Source: Alentia gelatinosa
Lineage: Eukaryota > Annelida > Polychaeta > Phyllodocida > Polynoidae
Length of the DNA: 64,000 nt
Reading direction: 5' to 3'
Assembly: GCA_950022655.1 (NCBI GenBank)
Contig: OX465579.1
Location: 18,389,088 to 18,453,087, forward strand
Each line of letters opens with the position of its first letter. Positions within the stretch are counted from its first letter, which is position 1. Below the pieces are notes generated by a model. It was not told the DNA's origin. It did not search any database and saw only the letters and a list, made by a program, of their open reading frames with translations. Shown here piece by piece: positions 13,401-28,400 of this stretch. Position numbers and translations under genes: made by a program.

Positions 13401-16400
13401 CGTTTTTACATGGTGTTCATGTCCTATATTAAACCGCATGATGTTATAATGCAATCCCTCGGCGTGTGACTCATTTGCATTCCTCCGATTTGCTTATCAG
13501 GGTTGTGTATGTTACGCATGGCGAGGAGGGTGAAGATGCGTCTTGGTTACTGGAGAACTGACTCGAAACAAACCCGACCCATTTTAAATCTTCCCAACTC
13601 AAGTATCTTATTAATACAACTGTAGATGAATACTATATCTAGTAGTAAATATGTTATCTTGGCTTTAAATGCGGTCTTCTCTGGGGAAGAAAACAAACAG
13701 AAAACCTTACCCTTAATCCCGACCCTAAACCTAGCTTGATTTATTTTCCAAATCCCCAAGTTTATTCGTCTTAAAGTTAACTAGTCAGACCTTTTTAATA
13801 TAAAACTGTCCTATCCATAAGTATTTAAAATGGGTCGAATTCGCGGGTCAGCTTCTCCAAAACGGGTCGAGTTCTGATAACTACGGGTGGAATTCGTTAT
13901 ACAATTATATTCAATAAACGGGTCGGGTTCTCCTGAAAGTTATGGGTCGAGTTCGTTTCGGGTTGAGTTCGTTTCGGGTCGAGTTTTCCAGTATCCGTCC
14001 AGAATGGTCTTTTACACGTCAGAGGTGCAGCACGTTGTTTATAGTGGACTCGCTGGCAGCTGTCTGCCTGTTACCTTATATTACCCAGCGTCGGGCGGGG
14101 GGCAGGGAGGGGGCGGGGTCATGCCCCCTGCCGGCTTTTAAGAACGGAGGGGGGGGGGGGGGGCTGAGTGCCCTTTGCCTCCGCCCCCTGCGTTCCACCC
14201 ACCGTTTACATCCACATGTACTCACTTTTACAAAACAACATAATATGAATTTATTCACAAAAGCGCGACAGGAGTCAAGAATCCAAGACTTTCAAGTGAT
14301 GATGTAGAAACACGCGATATTTGCTAGAGAGGGATTAAGAAATACTTTTAATGATTATAAAGGTGATCGGTATTGATTGTAAGTTGGTCCGAAACGCTTC
14401 TATCATGAAGACATGAGTTTCTCATGTTCTTCGCACTTTTACGCTTTCACTGACACCAAAGTGATTCTTAGCCCTTTCATTTATATGCTAAAAGGACAGT
14501 CCTAGATGACAGAATATTTCAACAAATGAATTCAATTTAAGATATAATAGAAACATGTATCATAAGTGACATTCAGATGTGCTTTAGATTGGCTTCCCTT
14601 TATCCTAAATATAATCTAATCCAAGGCGCCATTGGGTACGTCAGATGTGGGTCATTTTGAATTTAAAAAGAAGTAACACGACTTACAGCAAAGATATATT
14701 TCTAGTCTTCTATCTTTTCTAGTAGGAACTGGGATCCTGATTCAGTGACTTAGTTTTCATTTTCCGCGTGAATGAAACAGTTTATTACACTCGAAGCTAG
14801 TAATCTCTAGCGACCTATAAACATACCTGTGAACCAAGGAAGGGTGAGGAAAACATAGGCATCCCACAAGTTTGTGCACGTCACTCAATGTAGAACCTGA
14901 GCTTGTGCCACTGCAATGTTTAAACAAGATTATAAGACAATGCTGTGTAGGCCGCTTGTTTCCGTTTTATTGTCTGTGTGTACATCATACTTGGCAACTC
15001 TCTACAAGGTCGGAAAACTGCAGAGAATTCCCAAATTCGTGCACAGGTTAAATATCGTATACGATTAAAATAGATGAAGCATTGAACATCTAGATATATG
15101 TAGCTTTAGGTATTATTCGTTGAATCGGACATTCGAGAAAATTAGCGATGTCAGTTTGGTCGCTTCCCATAAAAATTAAGCCAAGTTAGAGTAGACTTTA
15201 ATTCTCTATCAAGTCCTGCTTTGAGATACTACAGGCGGGTTATGTTTTGAAGAGTACTTCCTCTAGTAAGTTTAGATAAGGGTTATCAGTTCCTAAGGGA
15301 TGTGAATCATCACAAACCTGGTAGTTTTATCCCATAGGCTTAACATTGGGAACTCGTTCTCCATGCCCCTATGAGTAATGCAGTCCGTTCTCCATGGTCT
15401 ATATCCTGTGTGCGTCTTTTAGTGTGTGTATAGGGGAGAGATAAATACAGAAAGCAACTCGTTTTGGTCAAAGTCGTCGTTCTCCACGTTGATGCGGAGT
15501 GACATATTAAGGCGACAGCCGAGTGAACATCATGTAGCATTCAAACGCGTGGAGAGCGACGACTTTGACCAGAACTTGTTGGTTTCTTCTTTATTCCCCA
15601 CCCTTCCCCTACCGCTCGCTCCCACTCCTACAAAAAAAAACGGAGGAAAGACGAAACTGAAGCTGGTTTAAAAAAAGAAAAGGTTAGCATTAGGAAATGC
15701 AGGAATATACCGAGGGGTTATCTTTTTTTGTTATTTATATTCGGTTTTGTTGTTGTTGCTCAAACTGCTGCTTCCCTGCCTCTGTGAATTTCCGCGGCTC
15801 GTCTCCAGTTTGAAACAGATGAGACATGCCGAAGAGTAGCAATTACAAGTCGCACCCGGCAGGGGTATTTTAAAACCAGCCCAAGGTCACTGACATCCAC
15901 CCTAAGCATTTCCCTCGCTCGCGTGACCTCATATATATTTATAATTATTCCCCACCGGTTATGTCCCTCTAATTTGTATCCCAACATTGAGAACTAAACC
16001 ACGTCGACTTGACCTTTCTAGAGTCTGTTAAAGGCATATCCGATTATTCACCTTTAGAGTTAAAACCGCATGTCAATATCCTGGAAATTGAATATAATGA
16101 TCTCCAAGTGTTATAGATAGACAGTAATCGATGGTTTTGTGGACAGGCGGCCGTAAACCACGACGTCAACCTCGAGTGGTTAACAGAGCCGCCTGTCCAC
16201 AAAATCATCGTTTGTTGCATTTATAATCCATCTTTTCGAATAAATCGAATCCAGTAATTGCCATATTAAAAGGTATAACAATAGGGACTTTTTCTTTGGT
16301 CTATAGTAAAAGGGACTATTTTCCCCGTATACTATGGTTTTGAGGCCGTATACCACAGATTTGAATCTGTATACCACAGTTTTGGTATCTGACAGTTTTT

Positions 16401-19400
16401 GTACAATGGGTCATGGTTTCCTGAGTTCCAATACATTTTCAATGGGGACTTTGTATACGATGGATGATAATTGCCAATTTAGAAAATAGGGAAACACCGT
16501 GCTATTTTTTTATATTTTAGATGATAAGGTGTTAATAGAATAAATAGAAATTCTTAAAAGTTTATTTTCACATAATAAGTGCAATGTTTCCTTAAACTTT
16601 CACAAAATTTTCCTTAGACTTTCACAAAATATAGCACGTTTAAATTACTACATATTTAAATTTTAAAAATCATAGGTCGTCATCCTTTTCTTTTTGAAAG
16701 AATTGTAGAAAAAACATATTTTCGGTACATTTACTTTATAATTCAAGAAAATGAAAACAATCCCTACTTTACCTATTAAGATGGATAAAATGAGAATTAG
16801 AATGAATCACAAGAAACCAGTTTTGACTGATAATTGACATTATTTAAGAATCACTAGATGAAGCCACTGTGAATTGTAGGATATGCCTTTAATATGGCCC
16901 GGTCACGGATGGTGATAATAGGGGAGCATAGTGGTGACGATTTGCTAAAAACAAGCCATGTTCAGCTTAAGATTGTGGGCTGGCGTGTGTCATTGTGTTG
17001 ACCAGGCCAACAGTTTACTCTTGGAGGGATGTATGTATGTATGTATGTATGTATGTATGTATGTATGTATGTATATATATCTGACATTTCCTGTACACCG
17101 GCAGCGCCACAATAGGCCTATAAGTGGTATTTGCTGATTGGTTTGATATTTATCACTAAAAGTATAATTATAAAAGTGGAATGAATAGACTATACGTAAT
17201 ATCAAGAGACGTCACGAGTTTGAGTCTGAGTTTATTTATGCCACGCATTTTGTTGGCTCCATAATTTCACGAGTCGAGTGACATTACGGAGTCAACAAAA
17301 TGAGTGGCATAAATAAACTCAAACGAGTGGCATCTAGATTTTATCCTACCCCGTTTCCATATTTTTTGTGTATCAGAAAGTAGTGATATAAACAAATCCC
17401 ATGTTAAACCTATTGCGTTTTTTATTAGGGGTAGGATAAATATCGATTCATAGCTATTTTGCTCCAAAATGAAGTTATAAGTGGGTTGTTTTTTTCAATT
17501 AAGGGATTTTTTCCCCCAGTCCCAACTTTCACTGTACTCTGACACCAGTATCTGAACTTTATTCAAAATATATTTACAAGATTCGGTTATCTATAGATTC
17601 TTTCTCGTGCATAGAATAATGCAAATATAGTTGGGAGACGGGGAAGGAGCCATGGGTCGTACTTAGGTTTAAAGAGAACATTTATCTCTTTATGCGCCGG
17701 TTTTTGCAGCCCGGAGCATACAGCATATCTGTATGTTCCGGCTTTGGTGATACACACTGCCTATGGGTTTTCTATGGCCACTTTGTATTAAGGTTCATAT
17801 ACTTGAATTCTGCGTGTATGTTGATACACACTCCCAAAGTGTTTTCTATAGACACTTTGTATTAGGTGGAAAATATAGAAACAGAAACACTGAGAGCGGA
17901 AATGCGCACACTTAGAGCATGCCATACGTAAGTGGCGACGTTAAGTCTTCTTCTACCCACAAGGTCCAGAGCAAGTCGAATGGAGTACAATCAATTTATC
18001 ATCCAGTACTTTAAACATAGACGGTCTTTATGCCTATTTTTCCCGGCATTTGACTTATGGCCAGACTTCAAACTTCTCTTTTAACGGAACCTCACGTTAC
18101 TGTGTCAATTTACATGAATGAATAATTAAGTATCTTATCATAGTACAGTAAAATTTGACTTTATTTTTATACATGAATTTATATGTTCCATGTGGCTCAT
18201 TGTGACTAGGAATCCTGATTAATATCTGTAATTTACAGATAAGTTATGCTTATGCATCTCCCATAAGTTTTATCATAGGCGACTGATGTAAACGAATATA
18301 TGTATGAGTTTTATTGAGAATAACTAATGATGATAAACAGTTTTTGTAACAAAGACAGTTCCCGTCCCTTAAACTCGAAATTTACAGAAATATCAACTAT
18401 AGTCACGACTCATTCGAGAGATCTAACCTTTTACCCAAGGTTCATTTTGGTTCAACTCCTGGTCTTTGTTCTAGTGTAGGTCGCGTACTCAATCGACTAG
18501 GCCCCTATTATAAGTGCAATTACTAAAGAAGCAACAGCAATATAATGTTTAGATATGACTTGTCTCAATTAAAGCATAAAAACACTATGACAGTTTTTAA
18601 AAACCTACACAATAGAGTAAAGTACACTACACATTATCTTTTCTGATCATTAAGATAAACTGTTAAACCAGTTACCATTCAAGATTGTACATAACAGCAC
18701 TGCCATGACACTGTACAAGAGGTTCCCACGATAAAAACACCATATTGGCAAGACGTAGTATTCTCCGAGGAGTTGGCATATATTATAATAGTATAATATC
18801 CGAGCGCATGCGAGGATATTGCGCAGAGTAGCATATGACCGCTTTTATCTGAAACCAGTCTGTATTGTATTTGTTATCCACCTTTTCCTGACAAATACTA
18901 CGCACTTTTTTCTCGTATGCGCCGTTTATCGCAAACCGGAGCATATAAGATATCTGTATGCTCCGGGTATGTAGATACACATTCTCCCATGTGTTTTCAA
19001 TAAGCCTGTTTCCATTTGCCGACGAAAACGGTTTAGTCCCCCTTAAAGTCTGTTTCCATTGACTGATTTAAGTCGGCAGTGCTAAGGGTCCGTTTGATGG
19101 GCGCTCATTGTGGATCGGTGACGGCTAATGGAAACAGACTTTAACGGGAATAAAATAAAATCCACACCGTTTTCGTCGGCCAATGGAAACGGGTTTGATG
19201 GACACTTTGTAGGCGTATTACATGGGTAATATAACAAAAGCCTCGACTTCAATTAACACCAATCGGCGATAGAGGTCACGGTTTAACGCAATTCAAAAGG
19301 GGGTGTCAATTTACACACTGTTTAGTGGACATTCAGAATACCATGTATATAACACTTGGACTCGGCTCACCTATCCGGTTTTGGTGTGTAGTCCACCTTC

Positions 19401-22400
19401 ATATATTATACACCAACGTAAACAGCTGGAAGGGGGTAACCCATAAATTACTATATACCCATGCCGTATATACTGTAAATACGCACCGTTTCGGCAGATG
19501 ACGTAAAAATACTGTACGGACCGCCGGTCCGTACATTAATATACTGACTACCTTGCCATACACGTTTATTAAAAAATTGGTTGTTAAGCCAAATGAAATT
19601 GATTTTTTTTTTTAATTTCGGGTATGTAGTAAATATATAACGTCCAACCATGCTTGTACAATTCACAGAACTCGATGATAATTTACCATTTGTACGGAAC
19701 TCGGCATAAATGCCTCGGTCCGTACAAACCGTAAATTATCATCTCGTTCCGTGAATTGTACAGCATGGTCAGGACGTTCTATATAAGTACGTACGCCATG
19801 GGGGGGGGGGGGGGGGGGTCTACAGTATTGGCAATTTTGGACATGCCCCATCTTTGTTATATTGCATACACATTGGCAGGGGATGGGGACTCCGAAATTT
19901 CAGTAAGTCGGTGGGCGGTTGGCGTTTGATGGCCCCTATATGAAAATAGGAATAGAAACAGATTATATCTTAATGAGATACATGAGAATCATTGGTATTG
20001 GGGAAATTCTCCATATGGAGTTAGTCAACCGGAGTCCACATCTGTCCGGTCCAGGCCGGGACAAGCTTTGTGAGCGAATTGACGGGAGAGACGAAACACT
20101 TTTTTTTTTTCTTTTTTTTTTTTCCCGACCAGTTCTGCCACGAATGGGCAGATATTCCACATTTACAACAGGATTCCCAAATTTCATTGATTTTTTTAAA
20201 AATAGAGTTTTTATGGGGAGTGATATGAACGAGGCGAGAGCTGAGTGAATATCACGTAGCGTTCAAACGAGTTGCAGAACGATGAGTTTGACCAAAACTA
20301 GTTGCGTTTTGTATTTATCTCATCCCAGTACATACTAAAAGAATAAGTATAATAGAACATATTCGACGTAAAACTACCCAAACAAACATACAAATACTAA
20401 AAGAATGGATGACACACAGGATATAGTCCATTGAAAACGGACTACAATACCCGTAGGGGCATTGAGAACGAGTTCCCAATGTTAAGCCTATGGGACAAAA
20501 ATAGCAGGGGTGAGATAAAGGCTTAAAAGCCATCGAGGTAGTCTTAAGAGCCAATTGACGTGAGATGAAAATATTAATGGAAATTTCAGCCTTTTCTTAT
20601 TTTCAACATAACCCTTTTTTTCTTTTCTTTTAAGAGGATGTGGTGTTCACAGACTTAACTTTGCAGCTGACCTTTTAGCTTGCCACATAATAAACAAGAA
20701 TAATTTACTTCCCACCTTTCCCACGCCACTGCATCGACGCGCGCTCTTAGAGATAAGGGATTGAGAAGGGATTTATGTTTGCCTTCCTCGTCCACTCCTC
20801 GTAGTCTTAGACCAACGGTGCATTATGTACATAGTAGAAGTAGATAGACAAAATGTACAGGTTAGTCTAATATTCACAAGTAAAACAATGAAAATTCGTT
20901 ATGCAGCTTTAAATAAACGATCCTGGAATATGTGGTTAATGCGAGCAAATGCTACAATGGCTAATTAACTATTTCGTATATGGAAATATGATTCCCTAAC
21001 TGGTTTGCTGTTTCTCCGATCCACTTGGGGATGTGGGAGAGACCAATTTCTCCAATGGGAATTTTTTCTATAGCAAATTCTATTTCATATATCTACCGTA
21101 AGAAATCTTTATTTTTGGAACAGAGATCCGTGACTGGGGACTGTCAGGCACATTCACTAGTTTTCTGCGGTGTTCCAAGGATCCGCATACATGATACCCT
21201 TGACCACGTGTGTAGAGTGCAACACTTCTCCTTTCACTGTACAAGTACCAAGAGCAAACATAGTGAGTGAACCCATGTCGATTGCCGTTCTAGGTGTTTT
21301 GTCCCATAAAATATGTCCCGACGCCAGAGGCGGAGGGACGTACATGTATTTTACAGGACAAAAGACTGAGAACTGAATTACTAGAGATTCACTCTCATCA
21401 TTTTCTCTTTGTCATACACCTAAAAACGCGAAAGAAAAAGTCATTTAATGTACTTGCGAAGTACACTACAAGCACAGTGTGCCCGAACATTCACGACGTC
21501 TCAGTGATCCGAAATATTATTTATACTACACCCCTAGCAGCGGCAAGTATTTCATAGACGTTCGGTTATAGGTATGTGGGAATAGGTCACACGCCCATGG
21601 ATGTCATTCCTGATTTTATATTCATGAGCAGGGTTCTCTAATTATCATATCATAAATCATTTAGAAATCCAGAACTGAAGATAGGTTTTTCAAATATTTT
21701 GACTCAGTGGCGTCAGAATAGGGGGGGGGCAGGGGGCAAGTCAACATCGAAAAATGTCTAAATCTAACTTTTTAGCATGCAATGATGGCTAAGCCCTAAC
21801 TTTTTACCATGGGAAAATGTCAAAGTCGGACTTTTTAGCGTGCAATGATGGTCAAGCCCTGACTTTTCACCGTGGAAAAATGTCAAAGTCTGACTTTTTA
21901 GCATGCAATGATGGCCAAGCCCTGATTTTTCACCATGGAAAAATGGCAAAGTCTGATTTTTTCACGTGTAATGAAGGCTAGACTTTCGCAGATTTACGGT
22001 AAATCCAGTAGAACAGGCCAATGTCAAAGACAAGACTGACTTCATACCAAGAAAAAAGTCAGCAACTTTTCAGTTCCCTCCCCCTCCATTTTCAAAATGT
22101 TCTGACGCCCCTGTGACTCCATCATGGTGAATATATCAACCCAAGAAACTCATGTTTTTGGCCTTGAAAAGCCGATGTTTTGATTCTCAAAACCTTTTAA
22201 AACACCTATATTGAGGAAGAGTAGTACTGGGAGGCCCGCAGGGGAGGGAACCGGATGTTGGTGACAAGTTCCAAGCAGAATATTCCACGTCCTTTGGTGC
22301 TAACGTCTTTTCCGAAATCATTGCCACATTTTGTAACTCTATGACTGCATTTTACAGTTTCTATGGAAAATAAAGCGAAAAAAACTGTAAAATCTGTACC

Positions 22401-25400
22401 AGAATGTCATACCGCAAATAACGTGCCTCATAATGTAGTATACCCACTATTCAGGACATATATCCTCTCTAGGCTATGGATAAAGGTTGCTTGTTTGATG
22501 GTAAAAAAAACGCTGCCTTCTGGATATATTCGTGGCCTGAATAAGGTTGACGGTTAAAGGAGGATGGTGCGCAGAGACCTCTGGCGGAATGTTACCGATG
22601 GATAAGATATGTATATACACACTATTACCATGATTTCGATCTGAGTGGCCGTATTCTCCGCGTAATTGTCACGTAGTAAAACTCCGAGCGATAGCGTTAA
22701 CTACAAGGATATGGTCACTCAGATCGAAATCATGGTAATTCTGTTTTTATTACTCCATTTTCGATAAATAATTATAATAAAATCTTGCAAATTATTAGAA
22801 ATCCGACGTAAGCGCCGTATATCTTTTTATACAAAATAACTCATATAGTTCCCGCCAGGTGGCAGTAAAAGCCGTATTCTACCGAGGAGATTCCGGAAAC
22901 CCGGAGTCTACTCAGTAGCTATCTGTAGACTCCTTGGGTTGAGTACGGAGATTCCGTATTAGGTGGGTAATAAAAAGGTTACTGGAGAACTCGACCCGAA
23001 ACGAATTCGACCCGTAGTTGTCAGGAGAACTCGACCCATTTTGGCGAACTCGACCCGTTCCAGATACTTATGAATAAGACAATCTTAGATACAAGTAAAG
23101 GTCTGATTAGTTAGCTTTTAGACACATAAACCAGCGAATATTGAAAATAAGTCTAGCTAGGTTTAGGGTTAGGGTCAGGGTTGGGGTTGGGGATAGGGTT
23201 AAGGTTAGGGTTAGGGATAGGGTTAGGGTTGGGGAAAGGGTTAAAGTTAGGGTTAGGATAGGGATAAGGTTAGGGTGTTCGGTTTGTTTTCTTCCCCAGA
23301 GAAGACCAAATTTGAGGTCAAAATAACATACTTACTATTATATATAGTATTTATTCACAGTTAGGACACTTGAGTAGGGAAGATGTAGATGTAGATGCTC
23401 GAGAGAGAGAGTAACCCCTCTCACGGAAGACTTAAAGCCATTTTTCACTGGCCGACGAAAATAGCCGATTAATTGAGTACTTCTAAAAGTCGGTTGGTGG
23501 TGGCCAACGACTGCACATCGGTAGATAAAAATCGGTGAGGGTACTGTGTATGCCTTGTTTCTCCCGCATTTAGCAGGTCCATACCGACCCTTTCAAACCC
23601 CTTTGATTCTTTCGGTCGTTGACCAAGTCAATCAGTGTTGGCCTTATTGCAGGTGAACATTTCTCCGCATGTCAGTTTCCATTCACCGATCTTGCGTCGG
23701 TGGTTCCAGACTGCAGATCGCTGGCGAACAATCGACCAGTAGAAAATAGCCTATAGAGCTAGATTCCCTGTTTGTTATAAAGCGTTAAAACAGACACAGG
23801 GACGTAATTGATCTGGCAATCAAGCAATTCGGAGTTGACTGCGCTCAGATATTACTATGCGTCAACTCCTTGGAGCATACGACTACTTGTATCTGAAACC
23901 AGTCAATATTGTGTATGTATTCTTATTATCCATCGTATACAAAGTCCCCATTGAAAATGTATGGGGACTCAGTAAACCACCACCCATTGTATAAAACCTG
24001 CCAGATACCATAACTGTGGTATACGGATTCAAACCTGTGGTATACGGCCTCAAAACCATGGTATACGGGAAAAATAGTCCCTTTGTGCTACAGAGCAAAG
24101 AAATAGTCCCTATTGCTATACCCTTTAATATGGCAATTACTGGGTTTAATTTATTCGAACTGATGGATAATAAATACAACAAACGATGATTAGGTGAATA
24201 GGCGCTAGCGCTCGTGTATTACTACGCGTCAACCTCTCGTGGTTTACGGCCGCCTATCCACAAAACCATCGATTATTGTCTACATATATGGTGCCGGTAA
24301 TTGAGTGGGCTTGTTTAAATGCCTGCATGCACATATACATGTTGTACGTAATCAGTAGGATATGGTGCAGATTTATAATTACCACTACAACCATGGTATA
24401 GTCATAAAGAAGTGGAACACACGAGATACGTTATTTTCATTCAGATAGAGTATGTTTTTAGCGGCCTCAACTATGATCCAGTGCCGGACATGTTCACGTA
24501 GCATGGAAGGTCATATTAAATGTCAAGATTTTATTAATAGGTGCCCTGTCATCATGAAACTAGCCCACAGAAAAAAATGTCCACATTCACTTCGTATATA
24601 AAATGGTGCAAGTATGCCCCAGTCACATTGGTGTATCTTTTGGTGTTTCTTCTACGTATTGGAGAGGAAGCGAGTTCCGCATATTAACTCCACGAATCCA
24701 ACGCTTTTACAAACGAGTACGCAATCCAGTCACACTGGCATTAGATTCCGCGTTTTTCTTACGTATTAGATGAAGGTGGACACCACGTAATAGCTACGTA
24801 AGTTTCTATTTACTTTCTTTTACATTCGTTTACGCTCCATAACGTTCTTAAACCGTTTCTTAACGTTCCTCTATATGCATTTCGACTTACTTCAAAGTTG
24901 GTTTACGCATTGAAAATGCGTAGAGATAAGTTTAAAACACTTAAAACTATGACACCACATTTTTTTCTAGGTTCTGTTCACATTCCTTTACGCATTCCGA
25001 CTTACTTTACGTAGCTGAGCGTTGTGCAGCGTTTTGCAACATATTTGCAGATTTCATAAGACGTAGAGAAGCGTAGACATGCATATACAGCAAAACACCT
25101 TTTTTTTTACGCCAGTGTGACTGGACATTATATTTACATCAACTTTTACACAAAAAACATCATGCCCCAGTCGCACTTGCGTAAAAAATGGTGTTTTCCC
25201 ATCTACGCACGTCTACGTTCTTTTACATCTTTTGAAATATACAAATGCGCGGAAAAATGCAGAGACGAAAACGAAAGTCAGAATGCGTAAATGAACGTGA
25301 ACAAAACGTGGCTAAATGGTAGCGTCAGAATTAATTTTAAGAATTTTAAACAAATGTCTACGCATTTTTAATGCGTAAATAAACGGGGTTATGTACCACA

Positions 25401-28400
25401 ATGCGTACAGATGCGTAAATACAAGTTGACGAACGTGAAGAAACGTAAACGTTATGCAAACAGATGCGTTCCGAATCCGTAGCTTATACGCGGTCTCCAC
25501 TGTCTCAAATACGTAGTAAAACGCCAGAAGCTACGCCAGTGTGACTGGATTGCGCAGTAATATCTAAAAGCGTTGGATTTGTGTAGTAAGTAGTCCTTTC
25601 TGATATGTGGAAGAAACGCCAAAATTTACGCCAGTGGGACTGGGACATTATCAACCATGAGCTTGCATCAGTCGAGGGTCGTATAGTGAAACCAGCGATA
25701 TCGATGTTATAAATTACCAAGTAGAGTCGTGATCGCATAACAGTAACTGAATTCCCCCTATTATTTATGAATTGGCGAACATATGAATTTGCCTGCTATC
25801 TTTGAATAACAAACAGGATATGTATTTTTCTTGATTCCAGGCCATAATGATTTGATACCAGGAAGTGTAATGGCAGCTACACTCAATATCGACTGTTTTA
25901 AGATACAAGCGGTTGTGTGCTACGAGGGTTTGACGCGTAATAATATCCAAGCGAATGCGAGGATATTGTGCAGAGTTAATTCCAAGTTGAGCATACCTAT
26001 ATTAGTTCATTTAGGTATGCCCTATATTTTTCATACACACTATTTTTCCGTATACGCCGGTTTTCGCAGCCCGGTGCATACAACCTATCTGGAAATCAGG
26101 AAGTGGAATGGCAGCTAGATGAGCAAAGATTGTACTAAAAAGAAACCATGGATCGGTTGACCATAGAAAAGGATTCTAGTCCGTTATGGAAAATAAGCTC
26201 AAACGTATTCCGAAAGCAGGAAGTTATGAGTTATCTCTAGAGATCTGCGATTCTGCTATGCTCATGTGACTTCCACATATACAACTTTTATCCTGATTCC
26301 ATCTAAATTGTACACACTGATATCAGATGTCAAATAAAGAGAATTGACAATTTACAAATGGCAATCTTATTGGAACAAGCCAATTATAAACAAACTCCAC
26401 GCCATTCATACAACTGTGAATGGAAAGGGATATTGTAGGGGTCTAAGTCGTAGCCAAAAGTGAAGTTGGCCAATTGACAAGTGTAGAATAGGTCACTCTA
26501 GACTTGCATACAAATACCTCCAAAAAGTGCAAACTAGCATTGGGTCTATATCTATAAAGCATTTTCTTTTGAATTCTCAAAAGGTACAAGGAAGTAGAAG
26601 AAAATACTTCAACATAAGATTTAGATAACTTTTTAAAAGAGACGTTTCTCTTTGATAGTTTATAAACATTCTTGAAATGGTTCAGTTTCCATGATACCTA
26701 ATCATTATTTTAATTTTTTTCTAGTAAGTGGTTTTCATTTTGTGCCAGTTACTTGAAAATAGTATACTTTAAGGCCTAGTACCAATAGCCTGATGGATTT
26801 GCTGTATTATATCTTTGTGTGTCTTGTTGTAGCTTACAGTATCGCGATATGTCTTACCTCCTTTGCAGCGATAAGTAGTGCACGATGATGTGTGTATTTT
26901 TCCTTGATTATGTGTGTATTATCGTAAAACTGGATGAGGTTTAATCTTGGCCACCGTATTCCACAGCTGGAGTTTGGCAAAGTGACTTCATGAGGCGAAG
27001 CCGAGTGAAGTCCGCAGCCAAAACTTCAGGAGTGGAATGCGGTGGCCAGGATTAAAACGAATCAGGTTTTGATTTTATCCTACCCTATCTCCTCGATTTT
27101 GGAATATTACGTGATAACAATGCTGTACGCCACTAGTGGCATATAAAACTCCGTATGCCAGTCAGCGTGGCATACAAAAACCCAATGTTAAGCCTATGGG
27201 ATTTTATATTAGGGGTAGGATAAACTTTGGTGCTCCATCGCCAAGATACCTCACAATCTACTGCCTGGCATACTATTATCTATCAGGACAAGAATTGCTA
27301 AGGTGCTTAATCGCACCGATGCTTAGGCAAAAATGCATGCGGTTACTCAAAACCTAGTAAGACTTTACAAGTCAACCAAATTGTGACAAACTCGCTATAT
27401 CTTGTGTGCTGGTGGAAGAGCCCCTTTATTCTATCATTATTTGTAGCACCTTTTGGATTTTAGTGCTAAATCAACTGCGTAGGACATTGACGACGTTTTC
27501 ACGACTGTTGACATCACTTTAGTACTTAGTGGAAACTCCCCATTGACTGAAATGGGTGTACAAAAGTGAAAAAACTTTTATCTCTAATTGTCCTTAGTAT
27601 TATACCCTCAGTCCTCTGTGGCTTTAACCCTGTGTAGTAAAACACCGTGTGTTAAACACACAGACTGGACAATGAACCCCCCGGGGGGGGGATGAATAGA
27701 ATACTGCAATTAATATTCCTATATCTACCATCAGGACCTTTCAAAAATAGGGAAATGGTTGCGACAAAGCAACCCAACAACCTTACCGCTGAATAAGGCA
27801 TACGCATTTATTATTTGAAAACCCAAACATGTGTACCACTTTATATATTTTTTAATGCGTATCCATTTCTAACTACGGTTTTAGACTTTGATCTTTGCAT
27901 AAATACTGCAGTGACTGATTCCGGCAAAGTTTCCCTTTCAACCATCATCCTATCGCCAACTGAGGGGAGCCCGTTTTCAGTGGGAGCTCGGCCTTTGGGG
28001 TGTTGAGCAGTGTCATGGCGATATTGATCACTGTTCAGTACGATGTGTCAATGGCGCAGCTTGAACTATTTGTCCACATTAGACAGGTTGTTCACCCTTG
28101 ATATCAATATGTTCAGCAACACCGGAAACAAGAGCTTTACCTTGTGATCGTACGTTCTGTGGACATTTAATTCTCTTGTCCAGTTTCGTTCTTATCTCAC
28201 ACCAGATTTTTTTCCCTTCTCTTTTTGAATTGGTCACAGATTCAAACATAACATTTAGTTTTTAATCCAGGCCAGATCGTATCTAGTATATGTCAGTTCA
28301 TGTGTTCTCTTATGTTTTTTACTGATTTACTAGGAGGTGTTATAGCTAAGTCCCATTAATCTTCACATCCGTTTTAATGTCAAATATTCACAACATTACC

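Noticed and set aside
21776..21965. CRISPR-like array
   Set aside because: The units are adjacent 63 bp tandem repeats without spacers, in a eukaryotic intron.
23160..23275. True telomere or chromosome end
   Set aside because: The TTAGGG units are degenerate, short and embedded in an element found elsewhere in the window.
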